Source: JASHUC01 sp035523875 (lineage in GTDB: Bacteria; Pseudomonadota; Gammaproteobacteria; Steroidobacterales; Steroidobacteraceae). Taken from it: a DNA stretch of 64,000 bases. Both the position numbers and the translations under genes were made by a program. Under the pieces are notes generated by a model. It worked only from the letters and a program-made list of their open reading frames with translations. It was not told where the DNA came from and did no database searches. Below are positions 7,113-14,808 of this stretch, one piece after another (the stretch's first letter is position 1; the number at the start of each line of letters is the position of its first letter). Location of the stretch: contig DATKPY010000048.1 in the NCBI GenBank assembly GCA_035523875.1, positions 1 through 64,000 on the forward strand, written 5' to 3'.

Positions 7113-8801
7113 ACTCGCGCGGCCTGCTAACACGCGCCCCGAGGGGGTAACGCTGAGCGTGCGGTCCCGTGTGGTGCCGCTTGCCTCCAAGTGGCCGTTC
7201 TCGAGCAGCAGCCGCACGGCGTCGCGTACGTCATCGCGGCTGCCGAGCTGGCGCACGAGCGTCGGGTCCTTCTGCAGCGTGGTGGCCGAGACCTTCATGC
7301 CCTCGCCTCGCAGCGCCTCGATCGCCTCAACGATCGGCGCTGCCGCCGTGCGCATGAACTGCGGTGCGCTCTGCGCCTTCGTCTCCCGCGGCCTGAGGCG
7401 GATGAGGACACCGTCGCGCATGACGAAGTACGACGGCTCGCGCTCGGTGCCGTGAGAGTTGCGGCCGTGCGTTAGCTTCGCGACGAGCTGCCTGGCGGCC
7501 TCCTTCTCGGTCACGTCGCCGGGATCGAAGGTCTCCTTGATCTCGGCTGCCCGCATGCGCCCCATGTGGAAGTTCGAGCGCGCGTGCTGCGAGTAGAGGG
7601 CCGAGCCGCTCGTCGCGTAGGCTGCGCCGATGTAGTCCGAGACGCCCTCCGCCGCGAGGGACTTGTTGGTGTGCGAGGCCACGATGAGCGCCGAGCCGGG
7701 AAGGGCGGCGGCGATGCGGTTGAGCGCGTGCACGGCCACGTCAGCCCCGTCGTCGTCGTTCTGGCTCCCGACGATCGCGAGCCGCAGCGGGTCGAGCCCG
7801 ATGAGCGCGCCCCCCGGGGCAAACGCTCGCAGCTCGGCGAGCAGCCGCTCGATCAGCGCCTCGTTCGGGACGATCGCATCCCGGGCACGCACCACGATGC
7901 CGCGGCCGGCCTGGCCAGTGAGCGTGATGCGGCGGAGGTTCTCGCTCACCCGCTCGATGAACTCCGCGCCCGCGCGCGCGCCATAACGTTCGGTGATGCG
8001 CTGGTGGCCGCGCTGGATCACGCGTTGCAGCCGGCGGAACACCCGCCGGTCATGGTCCTCGTACGTGAGCAAGATGCACCGGCCGGTCTCAACTCCCCCG
8101 CCTCCCTCATCGAGCCCGAGCAAGTCCCAGCCGCTCGCCTTCCAGACGAGCAGATTGATGAGCAGCGTGGTCTTGTACGAGTTCAACGCTCCGGCGATCA
8201 GCGAATACGCTTCCGCCGGGATACCGGGGAGTGAGAAGACCTCGGGCTCGATCGTGGCGAGGATCTCTCCGGCGCTGAACGCGCGCAGCTCAAGCCGGAG
8301 CCCCCGCTCCGGGTCGCTTTGCTCGCGCCACCGCTCCAGCGTGCCGAGGAGCGCGGTGCCGATCGCGTGGGAGCCCTCGCCCTCGGCGATCGCCCGCTCG
8401 ATGTCGACTCCGAGGCGCTGCAAGCGCCGCAGCCGCGCGCGCTCGCGCACGACCCCGGCGTACGAGGCGATGTTTATGGCCGTGGGAGTGTCGCGCGCGA
8501 GGGTGCCGAGGTACGCGAGGCCGCCGGCCTCTTGCAGATGCCCGAGGCGGTCAAGGTGCTCGGAGACGAGCAGCATGTCGAACGGGCTCCCGGCGCGCGC
8601 AAGCGCACCGATGCTCGCAAAGATGATGCGGTGGTCCGGGCGGTAGAAGTCCCCCGCGTCGAGCAGCTCGGCCACGTTGCCCCAAGCGGTGGGCTCGATC
8701 AGGAGGCCGCCGAGTACGGCCTGCTCGGCCTCGACCGAGTGCGGTACCACCGGCAGAGCTACGCCGTTTGCCTGCGTCCTGCGTTGAGTGCTTGCGCTCA
8801 C
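7080..8801 (-). CDS. Replicative helicase: DnaB N-terminal domain joined to RepA-like ATPase
   Basis: The 573-aa product begins with a DnaB-type N-terminal domain (about residues 20-125; PHSVEAEQAVLGGLL and GGLAYLGTLA are typical). The following domain (about 190-450) is not the usual DnaB C-terminus but resembles RepA/AAA_25 ATPases: a Walker A-like GALNSYKTT at 204-212, a Walker B ALIGLDPLRL with NDDDGAD after it, and a SALIVASHT strand. A winged-helix-like tail follows. It would unwind DNA at the element's origin and perhaps recruit primase. GTG 8801 was chosen because GGAGG lies seven bases upstream. Confidence 0.8.
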   Translation of the reverse strand: MSASTQRRTQANGVALPVVPHSVEAEQAVLGGLLIEPTAWGNVAELLDAGDFYRPDHRIIFASIGALARAGSPFDMLLVSEHLDRLGHLQEAGGLAYLGTLARDTPTAINIASYAGVVRERARLRRLQRLGVDIERAIAEGEGSHAIGTALLGTLERWREQSDPERGLRLELRAFSAGEILATIEPEVFSLPGIPAEAYSLIAGALNSYKTTLLINLLVWKASGWDLLGLDEGGGGVETGRCILLTYEDHDRRVFRRLQRVIQRGHQRITERYGARAGAEFIERVSENLRRITLTGQAGRGIVVRARDAIVPNEALIERLLAELRAFAPGGALIGLDPLRLAIVGSQNDDDGADVAVHALNRIAAALPGSALIVASHTNKSLAAEGVSDYIGAAYATSGSALYSQHARSNFHMGRMRAAEIKETFDPGDVTEKEAARQLVAKLTHGRNSHGTEREPSYFVMRDGVLIRLRPRETKAQSAPQFMRTAAAPIVEAIEALRGEGMKVSATTLQKDPTLVRQLGSRDDVRDAVRLLLENGHLEASGTTRDRTLSVTPSGRVLAGRASPRETQKEGTE

Positions 8802-8856
8802 GCGGGCGCCTCCACGCTCACGCAGAGCCGGACGTCGATCGCCTCGGCGGATACGC

Positions 8857-9069
8857 TCACCGTCGGCCCTCAATGATTTCGCGACACTCGGCGACCGAGC
8901 GTTTCACGATCGAGGACACTTGCTCCGGCGTCAGCGAGCGCGCGAGCTGGCGAATGCGCTCGCGCTGATGTCGCTCCGGCATCCGCCAGAACAAACCGCT
9001 GAGTCCGTCATGGGCGCAGTTGCGGTGGTGGAAATTTGCGAAACGTGCCTTCTGCACTACAATGACCAT
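8857..9069 (-). CDS. Small protein with HTH-like C-terminus, start uncertain
   Basis: The frame is 70 codons from ATG 9069, or 41 codons from an internal ATG at 8982. The C-terminal part (IRQLARSLTPEQVSSIVKRS) resembles a helix-turn-helix and looks like real protein. The N-terminal part (FANFHHRNCAHDG) overlaps a 25-codon frame in another phase and looks unlike protein. Neither start has a good ribosome binding site. It sits directly upstream of the helicase gene. Confidence 0.4.
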   Translation of the reverse strand: MVIVVQKARFANFHHRNCAHDGLSGLFWRMPERHQRERIRQLARSLTPEQVSSIVKRSVAECREIIEGRR

Positions 9070-9085
9070 TGCTGTTTGTGCTCAT
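9008..9085 (-). CDS. Possible 25-aa leader peptide
   Basis: A 25-codon frame (starting MSTNSNGHCS) has the strongest ribosome binding site of the region: GGGAGG, six bases from the ATG. It follows immediately after a GC-rich hairpin (9110-9143). A tiny frame with strong initiation signals, placed after a hairpin and before the helicase genes, could be a leader peptide or a real small phage protein. Composition gives no further clue. Confidence 0.35.
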   Translation of the reverse strand: MSTNSNGHCSAEGTFRKFPPPQLRP

Positions 9086-9109
9086 GTAGAACCTCCCGTT
9101 GATGCTTAT

Positions 9110-9143
9110 GGCGCCCGCGCGGTGTGATGGCCTCGCGGGCGTC
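9110..9143 (-). promoter_or_regulatory. GC-rich hairpin in the leader before the 25-aa frame
   Basis: CGCCCGCG (9112-9119) pairs with CGCGGGCG (9134-9141) around a 14-base loop, extended by flanking G-C/G-U pairs. It ends about 12 bases before the GGGAGG ribosome binding site of the 25-aa frame. It lacks a T-run, so it is more likely an RNA structure affecting stability or translation than a simple terminator. Confidence 0.4.
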
Positions 9144-9165
9144 CCTCGTTTTGAGACAGGAAAAC

Positions 9166-9435
9166 TCATTCGGCGACCGCCTCGCGCGAACGCGCGGCGC
9201 CGATGTCGAACGCAGCGACGCGCGCCTTTTTGCGCGCGAGCCATGCGCAATACGCCCTGCCGAAAACGATGATTTCCCTGCCGGGCCGGGCGAGCACACC
9301 GGCGTTGAACAGCTCGCGTTTGTGAGCACGAATTAGCCATCGCGCGCGGGCGACAGAGTTTGGGTACACGTGCTCTGGCCACGAGCTGATCGCCCAAGAG
9401 TGGGGAGCCTCGACGGCCGGAATTTTGGCGGGCAT
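9166..9435 (-). CDS. AlpA/excisionase-like small DNA-binding protein
   Basis: The 89-aa product starts MPAKIPAVEA with AGAGGA upstream of ATG 9435. The core WPEHVYPNSVARARWLIRAH and GVLARPGREIIVFGRAYCAW has the layout of AlpA/Xis-like winged-helix proteins: a helix-turn-helix followed by a wing that ends in a basic segment. Such proteins sit beside tyrosine integrases and direct excision or regulate the integrase. It is separated from the integrase by one gene. Family assignment is by pattern only. Confidence 0.6.
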   Translation of the reverse strand: MPAKIPAVEAPHSWAISSWPEHVYPNSVARARWLIRAHKRELFNAGVLARPGREIIVFGRAYCAWLARKKARVAAFDIGAARSREAVAE

Positions 9436-9516
9436 GGCGCATCCTCTTTACGGATGCGCTGTTTGTAGTGTTTACGCGCGGCTACGCATAGACCACAAAT
9501 TGCCGCGATTTTGCCG

Positions 9517-10101
9517 TTATTTTGTTGCGGATCTCCGGGCCCGTTCTCTGCGCCGGGTCAATGTTGCCGCGCTCAATTTCGGCAGTCCGTGAGTCTCGCT
9601 GATCGCCGCGAGCAGCGCGCTGATCTCGTACTCGCTGCACTCAGCGAGACGGCAGAGCGATCGCAATCTGCGCGAGAGTTCTACTCCGAACCGCCTCGGT
9701 GCGCCCCGCCGTGCTCGCCAGAGCCGCTCCCACCGCTGCAACGCCTGGGCCGCACCGGCGGCCACCGTGTAGAGGTTCGCGGCAGGAGGGCCGCTCAGCG
9801 GAGCCGGTGACTCGATCCCAAGCGCCCGAAGTCTCTCGATCGCACTCTCAAACTCCCTGTCCGCACCAAGCTCGCGCAGCTCCCGAGCCGCCCGTTCGTG
9901 AGCTTTGAGCAACCGCTCGGCGATCTCCGCGAGCTGCCTGAGCTTGTCCCGATGCGGCCCGATAAGCGGCTCGCCCACGCGCCACTGCTCGATCTCTGCG
10001 AGGATCGCGTTGACGAGCGCCGCGCGGCTTACGTGTAGCGCGCGCCGCGGGCACCGCGTCTCGATCAGCTCGCGCAGGGTGCGCGGATTACGCGCTCTCA
10101 C
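9517..10101 (-). CDS. Hypothetical protein (194 aa) coupled to the integrase
   Basis: The ATG at 10101 overlaps the integrase stop codon (10098-10101), so the two are co-translated. The product is strongly Arg/Ala/Leu-rich and helical, starting MRARNPRTLRELIETRCPRR, with a central ELRELGADREFESAIERLRA and a basic tail. I recognise no domain. The basic, helical composition is compatible with DNA binding. The lack of any signal or membrane segment places it in the cytoplasm. Confidence 0.6.
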   Translation of the reverse strand: MRARNPRTLRELIETRCPRRALHVSRAALVNAILAEIEQWRVGEPLIGPHRDKLRQLAEIAERLLKAHERAARELRELGADREFESAIERLRALGIESPAPLSGPPAANLYTVAAGAAQALQRWERLWRARRGAPRRFGVELSRRLRSLCRLAECSEYEISALLAAISETHGLPKLSAATLTRRRERARRSATK

Positions 10102-11156
10102 TTCGGTACGCCTCGCAACTTACTGTCGAGCACCGCATGAGACGGGAGCGCCGCGCCTTGAACCAAATGCGCGTAGCGCTGAACCATTTGCAGAGATTTA
10201 TGGCCGAGCTGCTCGGCAATCTGAAGAAGTGTCGCGCCGTTCTGCGCCAGGAACGATGCGCACGAGTGCCGCAAGTCGTGCCAGTGGAAATCGGCGAGCG
10301 GCACGCGGTCGCGGATCGTGCGCCATCGAGCCTCAAGCGTTGACTTCCTCAGCCGCATGCCGTCCTCCATCGCGAACACGGCCGCGAGCGAGCGCACCTT
10401 CTCGGCTTTCAGTGCCTTGAGCGCCTCGCAAGCGCTCTCCGGCAAGTGTACGGTGCGCGGCTCGTCGTTCTTTGTGATGTGAACCCGCAGAGTTTGCTTG
10501 GTAAGGTCAATGTCTGGCCAGTCGAGCCGCAGCAACTCGCCTTGCCGTATGCCCGTCGCGATGCTCACGACGATCGCGGCGTACATCTGCACCGAGTGTT
10601 CGCGCGCGACGTTGAGCAGCGATGCAAGCTCGTCGTCCGACAGGAACCGCATACGTCCCCGCGGCTCGGTGAGCAGCAGCCGCTCCGGCCACCGGCGCTC
10701 CGTTGGAATCAACCCAGCCGTGCGGCCCCAGTTCCAGGCGGAGCGCATCGCAGACAGGTATCTGTTGACGGTGCCGTCGGAGCGCCCACGGCGCAGCTCC
10801 TCGCGCGCCTTACGTAGTTCGAGCACGTTAAGTTCGAGCGCGCGCAGGGTGCCATGCCGTTGCAGCCACCACGAACAGAGGCGGTGCGTGTCATCAAACG
10901 TGCGCAGCTTCTGCGTCTCGGGGTCGGCGAGGAACTCGATGAGAAGATCCCCGACCGTGAGGACGGCAACGTCGCGCCGAACACCCGCGCCGCGCTTCTT
11001 TTGGTCGCGCAGCATCTCCTCGGTGGCCTCGGCCCAGTCGGCCGCAGCCCGTTTCGTCGGGAACGTCTTGGCGGCCGCCGCGTAGCCGCAAATGCGGACG
11101 GTCGCCGTGAATGTGATAGAGCCGTCGCGGCTCTTGTGTTTGCGGAAGGTGGGCAC
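10098..11156 (-). CDS. Tyrosine recombinase/integrase of the element
   Basis: The 352-aa product has the usual plan: an N-terminal arm-binding part (about 1-60), a core-binding SAM-like domain (about 65-160) and a catalytic domain (about 170-335). The catalytic residues are all visible: Arg204 in ATGIRQGE, Lys229, His293 and Arg296 in WHDLRHS, His319 in LGHKS, and nucleophile Tyr328 in RYAHL. It starts at GTG 11156 with GGGGAG six bases upstream. The gene lies 250 bases from the 3' end of tRNA-Ser, pointing away from it, as for phage-type integrases that use tRNA 3' ends as attachment sites. It is complete and should be active. Confidence 0.93.
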   Translation of the reverse strand: MPTFRKHKSRDGSITFTATVRICGYAAAAKTFPTKRAAADWAEATEEMLRDQKKRGAGVRRDVAVLTVGDLLIEFLADPETQKLRTFDDTHRLCSWWLQRHGTLRALELNVLELRKAREELRRGRSDGTVNRYLSAMRSAWNWGRTAGLIPTERRWPERLLLTEPRGRMRFLSDDELASLLNVAREHSVQMYAAIVVSIATGIRQGELLRLDWPDIDLTKQTLRVHITKNDEPRTVHLPESACEALKALKAEKVRSLAAVFAMEDGMRLRKSTLEARWRTIRDRVPLADFHWHDLRHSCASFLAQNGATLLQIAEQLGHKSLQMVQRYAHLVQGAALPSHAVLDSKLRGVPK

Positions 11157-11406
11157 GGCGCTCTCCCCATGCCGCGAGGTCGCTACACTCTCGCTCAGAT
11201 CACTCGCGGCATCTATTCTGCTGTGGGTGGTTTAGGTCTCGGTCGGCGTTACCAGCGCCGGCCGGGGCCGTCTCTCGCGTGCCGTTCCGGCTCGCGTAAA
11301 CACGATATTGCGCCCTTTTCGGAGCCAAGTGCAACACGTGCTGCAACATGGGGTGCTTCGTTGTAATACTGCAGTGAGGAAGTTGTGCGAAATGCCTATA
11401 TTTCGG
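11157..11406. other. Integrase-tRNA intergenic region: probable attachment region with arm-like repeats
   Basis: This 250-base gap lies between the integrase start and the tRNA-Ser 3' end, where an att site would be. GCAACA occurs twice, 12 bases apart (11331-11336, 11343-11348), inside TGCAACACGTGCTGCAACA. GTTGT occurs inverted at 11360-11364 and 11382-11386. These resemble integrase arm sites but are short. The core crossover is expected inside the tRNA 3' end (from 11407). Its partner copy is not in the window, so the boundaries cannot be proved. Confidence 0.45.
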
Positions 11407-11493
11407 CGGAGAGGGAGGGATTCGAACCCCCGAAGCCCTTGCGGGCTTGCCGGTTTTCAAGACCGGTGCAATCAACCGCTCTGCCACCTCTCC
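11407..11493 (-). tRNA. tRNA-Ser (anticodon UGA)
   Basis: The minus strand reads as a full class II tRNA. The acceptor stem GGAGAGG pairs with CCTCTCC. A D-arm starts TGGCAGAGCGG, and the anticodon loop CTTGAAA gives anticodon TGA. A long variable arm (AAGCCCGCAAGGGCTT) and a T-arm with GGTTCGAATCC follow. The long variable arm and anticodon identify serine. No CCA is encoded directly after the discriminator G. Its 3' end faces the integrase, marking it as the probable integration target. Confidence 0.95.
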
Positions 11494-11578
11494 GGGCTCG
11501 CGGGCCGCAATTATCCGTGAATGCCGCGCGGGCGGATACCGTGCGCGCTCCCTTGGCGACGGCCGAATCGGCAAGGCC

Positions 11579-13024
11579 TCAGTTGCGGTACTGGCCGCTC
11601 GCGAGTGCGCTCTGCGGCACCCACATGCCGTGGAACGTCGAGCGCACGCGCACGGGTAGCTTGATGAGCGCGATGGGACCCTCGGGGAGGCGAGCCGCAT
11701 CGAGCACCGCGAGGTCGCTGCGGTTCTCCGCGAAGCGATTCACGATCACGAGCAGGTAGCCCGCGCCTTCCGGTGCGCCCGGCCTCACGACGAAGTTCGG
11801 CTCGTGCACGCCGCAGTGATCACCGGGAGACCACGCGCTGAGCTCGCCCGTGCGATGGTCGAAGCAGCCGATCGCACCGAAACCCGCCTCCCCGGCGCGT
11901 GCCCCGGGGTTGCGGCAGATTCCGTATCCGTACCGGTAGGGCTTGCCGAGATAGCGGTCGTCGCACTTCGGCATCTCACACGGTGTCTGCGCGAGGAGTT
12001 TCGCCTCGTAACCCTCGGAGCCTCCCTCCAGATCGAACGTGAGCCGGGTGAGGAGGGGCGGTGCCGGCCGGAACGGTGAGCCGTCGCGGCTCGGAAAGAA
12101 CTCGAAGCAGTTACCCTGATAGAGGCACACATCGAGGTGCACCCGCGAGCCCTCGTTGAACGCGTTCATCATGTGCCCCGCGCTCACGGCCGGGCCGTGG
12201 AACCAGCGGATCTCGCTCGCCTTGCCCCGCCGCGGCAGCACGGCGAAGTGACTGCGCTCCTGCGGATACCACTCGTAGAACGGACCGCCGCGCTTCAACA
12301 CCGCGAGGTCGGTGATGAGCGGGAAGAACGGCACGACGATGTGGGAATCGGTGACCGCGAAGTCATGGACCATTCCCGGATAGGGCATCTCGAACCACGC
12401 TTCGTGGACGATCCTGCCCGTCGCATCGGCGATGTAGAACGCGAAATCGCGCGTGCAGTCGCCACGGGCCTGGTAGGAGAACATCAAGAGCTCGTTGCGG
12501 TGCAAGTCGAGCTTGGGATGCGCGGTGAGGCTCACCGCGCGCACCGCGCCGTCGAAGTTCCACTCCCCGCGCGTCTCAAGCGTGTCCGGATCCACCTCGA
12601 CCGGAAGCGAGTCCTCCTTGAGGATGAGGAGCTTGCGGCCGTGCCATACGGCGTTGGTGTTCGCCGTGCCCATGCTCTTGCCGGCGACGCTCGGATCGTT
12701 GGTGTAGCGATTCCGATAGCGGCCAAAGAGCGATCGCCGTGCCGTCTCCTGCAGCCGGAACCGCTCGTTGCGCACCCAGCGGCTGCGGTAGTCGATGTGG
12801 CCGTCGTCGAAGCGGAACATGTGCGCCATGCCCTCGCCGTCGATGAAGATGTCGTCCTTGAACATCGGCGGGTATTGGCGATCGGGACCGCAGCGGTAGA
12901 GCGTGCCACTTAACTCCCGCGGCACTTCACCCTGCACGACCTCGAGGTCGTGGAGATCCGACTCCACCCGCAGCGGCGCACCCCAGCCGCGGTAGAGTGC
13001 AATGTCCGGGAACGTGACGGTCAT
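11579..13024 (-). CDS. Carotenoid/lignostilbene oxygenase family protein
   Basis: The 481-aa product belongs to the non-heme iron carotenoid cleavage oxygenase (RPE65) family. The four iron-ligand histidines of the seven-bladed propeller can be placed at His169 (TAHPKLD), His220 (MVHDF), His284 (GHMMNAF) and His465 (TFHGMW). The C-terminal HGMW is close to the family signature. Bacterial members cleave carotenoids or stilbenes such as lignostilbene; the substrate cannot be read from the sequence. ATG 13024 was chosen over an upstream GTG because GGAGGTG lies at the proper distance. No signal peptide is seen, so it is cytoplasmic. Confidence 0.9.
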   Translation of the reverse strand: MTVTFPDIALYRGWGAPLRVESDLHDLEVVQGEVPRELSGTLYRCGPDRQYPPMFKDDIFIDGEGMAHMFRFDDGHIDYRSRWVRNERFRLQETARRSLFGRYRNRYTNDPSVAGKSMGTANTNAVWHGRKLLILKEDSLPVEVDPDTLETRGEWNFDGAVRAVSLTAHPKLDLHRNELLMFSYQARGDCTRDFAFYIADATGRIVHEAWFEMPYPGMVHDFAVTDSHIVVPFFPLITDLAVLKRGGPFYEWYPQERSHFAVLPRRGKASEIRWFHGPAVSAGHMMNAFNEGSRVHLDVCLYQGNCFEFFPSRDGSPFRPAPPLLTRLTFDLEGGSEGYEAKLLAQTPCEMPKCDDRYLGKPYRYGYGICRNPGARAGEAGFGAIGCFDHRTGELSAWSPGDHCGVHEPNFVVRPGAPEGAGYLLVIVNRFAENRSDLAVLDAARLPEGPIALIKLPVRVRSTFHGMWVPQSALASGQYRN

Positions 13025-13051
13025 CGAGCCCACCTCCGTCGTGATGATATA

Positions 13052-13840
13052 TCAACGAGCGGGCGCCCGGCCCTCGGCGGCGGCGGCCGCACGCCCTGCA
13101 AGCCCCTGTACGACGTAGGCTTGTGCCTGTTTGCAGGCAGGAAAAAGCGCGCTCCCGCACGCGAGCTGCGCGGCGATCGCAGAGGCGAGCGCGCATCCGG
13201 TGCCGCGGCACGTGGCGGCGATGCGCGCGGTCGCGATCCGCTCGGGCGGGCCGCTGCGGGTGACCAGCCAGTCGATCGCTTGCGCCCCGCGTGCATGACC
13301 GCCCTTGAGGAGCACGGCACCGCAACCGAGCGCAAGCAGACGCCGCGCCTGGCCGATCAGCGCCTCCTCATCGGCGCCCTCGGGGTCCTCGAGCAGGATC
13401 GCCGCCTCCGGCACGTTCGGCGTCAGCAGCGCGACGTGCGGCAGGAGTCGGCGGAGGAGTGCCTCGCGGCCCGCCTCATCGAGCAGCGTCCCGCCGGAGG
13501 AGGCGGCGAGCACCGGATCGAGGACGACCGGGACCTCCTGCGGCGCCTCGCGAAGCGCCGCGGCGACCGCCTCCACGGCGGCGCCGGTGCCGAGCATGCC
13601 GATCTTCACCGCCCGCACGCGAGCCGTCGCCCAGGCGCAAGCGATCTGTTGGCGGATGATCGCGGCGGGTACGGGGTGGACCGCCGCGACGCGCGTGTCG
13701 GTCTGCGCGGTCACGGCCGTGACGGCACAGAGCGCCTCGACTCCGAAATCCCGCAGCGTCGCGACATCGCGAACGAGCCCCGCCCCGCCGCTCGAGTCCG
13801 AGCCGGCGACGACGAGCACGGCGGGGCGTGCGCCGCTCAC
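13052..13840 (-). CDS. thiD: Hydroxymethylpyrimidine/phosphomethylpyrimidine kinase ThiD
   Basis: The 262-aa product phosphorylates HMP and then HMP-P to give HMP-PP for thiamin synthesis. It shows the ribokinase-type N-terminal VVAGSDSSGGAGL, the VKIGMLG strand, VVLDPVLAASSG, LTPNVPEA and the C-terminal ATCRGTGCALASAIA that forms the catalytic anion hole (usually GTGC). It starts at GTG 13840, overlapping the stop of the thiF-like gene (13837-13840). It is the last gene of the thi operon. Confidence 0.92.
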   Translation of the reverse strand: MSGARPAVLVVAGSDSSGGAGLVRDVATLRDFGVEALCAVTAVTAQTDTRVAAVHPVPAAIIRQQIACAWATARVRAVKIGMLGTGAAVEAVAAALREAPQEVPVVLDPVLAASSGGTLLDEAGREALLRRLLPHVALLTPNVPEAAILLEDPEGADEEALIGQARRLLALGCGAVLLKGGHARGAQAIDWLVTRSGPPERIATARIAATCRGTGCALASAIAAQLACGSALFPACKQAQAYVVQGLAGRAAAAAEGRAPAR

Positions 13841-14808
13841 CCGAATGCGATCAGCGCGAGGTGCCGATGGCCGCGGCGCTCGAGCGCGCGGGCCGCGCGC
13901 CAGGCGCGCACCCCCGAGCGGCAGCAAAGAACGATCCGTCCATCGCGAGGGAGCTCGCATGCTCCGTCGGCAAGCTCATCGACACCGATGCGCAGCGCCG
14001 CGGCGATCGGGGATTGCGGCGCCTCGGCCGCGCTTCTCAGATCGATGACCGTATCCGCTCGCGTGACATCCTCGATCGCGATGAAGGAGAGCGGCGTCTC
14101 CGCGGGCTCGGTCGCGTTCGCAAAGGAAAAGCCGCCGATGCGCAGCGTGCGAAAGTCGACGCTCACCAGCCGGCCGAGGACCGAGGGCTCGAGGTTGAGC
14201 AGGATGGAAAGCACCATCTGCGCCTGGAGCGTTCCGATCACGCCGACCGCCGTGCCGAGCACGCCGAGTTGGGAACACGATCCCGCCCGCTGCGGCATCT
14301 CCGGAAACACGGCCCGATAGCTCGGGGCGCCGCCGCAGAATGCGCCCACGTAACCGGCGAGGCCCAAGACCGAGGCGCTCACGAGCGGCTTGCCGGCACG
14401 CTGGCACGCATCGCTCAGCACGTACGTGGCGGCCAGGCTATCGGTGGCGTCCACCGCGAGATCCGTCTGCGCAAGCAGCCCGGCGACATTCCCCGGGGTC
14501 AGCCGCTCGGGGACCGTCGCGATCGCGACCGCGGGGTTCGCGGCGCGCAGCGCCGCGCCCGCGGCCTGCGCCTTCGATGCACCGAGATCGCTCATGCGAT
14601 AGAGCGGCTGGCGATGCAGGTTCGATTCCTCGACCTGATCGGGATCGACGATCACGAGCCGCCCGATGCCGGCGCCGCCGAGATACTGCAGCACCGGTGA
14701 GCCGAGCCCGCCGGCACCGACGACGAGCACCGTTGCCGCCGCGATGCGCGCCTGACCGTCGCTGCCGACCTCGGGGAGCACCGTCTGGCGCGCGTAGCGC
14801 TCGCTCAC
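13837..14808 (-). CDS. thiF: ThiF/MoeB-type sulfur-carrier adenylyltransferase with rhodanese-like tail
   Basis: The 323-aa product activates the C-terminus of ThiS by adenylation for sulfur transfer. The E1 signature is clear: GAGGLGSP at residues 31-38, DPDQVEESNLHRQ at 55-67, and the DATDS strand near 120. Residues about 245-320 look like a rhodanese domain with CCRSGVRA containing the persulfide Cys. Cys178 (AGSCSQLGVLG) matches the conserved E1 cysteine. The two CxxC pairs that bind zinc in MoeB/ThiF are missing (PSYRAVF at 162-168, and no Cys between 219 and 250). It starts at GTG 14808 overlapping the thiE stop. Confidence 0.87.
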   Translation of the reverse strand: MSERYARQTVLPEVGSDGQARIAAATVLVVGAGGLGSPVLQYLGGAGIGRLVIVDPDQVEESNLHRQPLYRMSDLGASKAQAAGAALRAANPAVAIATVPERLTPGNVAGLLAQTDLAVDATDSLAATYVLSDACQRAGKPLVSASVLGLAGYVGAFCGGAPSYRAVFPEMPQRAGSCSQLGVLGTAVGVIGTLQAQMVLSILLNLEPSVLGRLVSVDFRTLRIGGFSFANATEPAETPLSFIAIEDVTRADTVIDLRSAAEAPQSPIAAALRIGVDELADGACELPRDGRIVLCCRSGVRAWRAARALERRGHRHLALIAFG

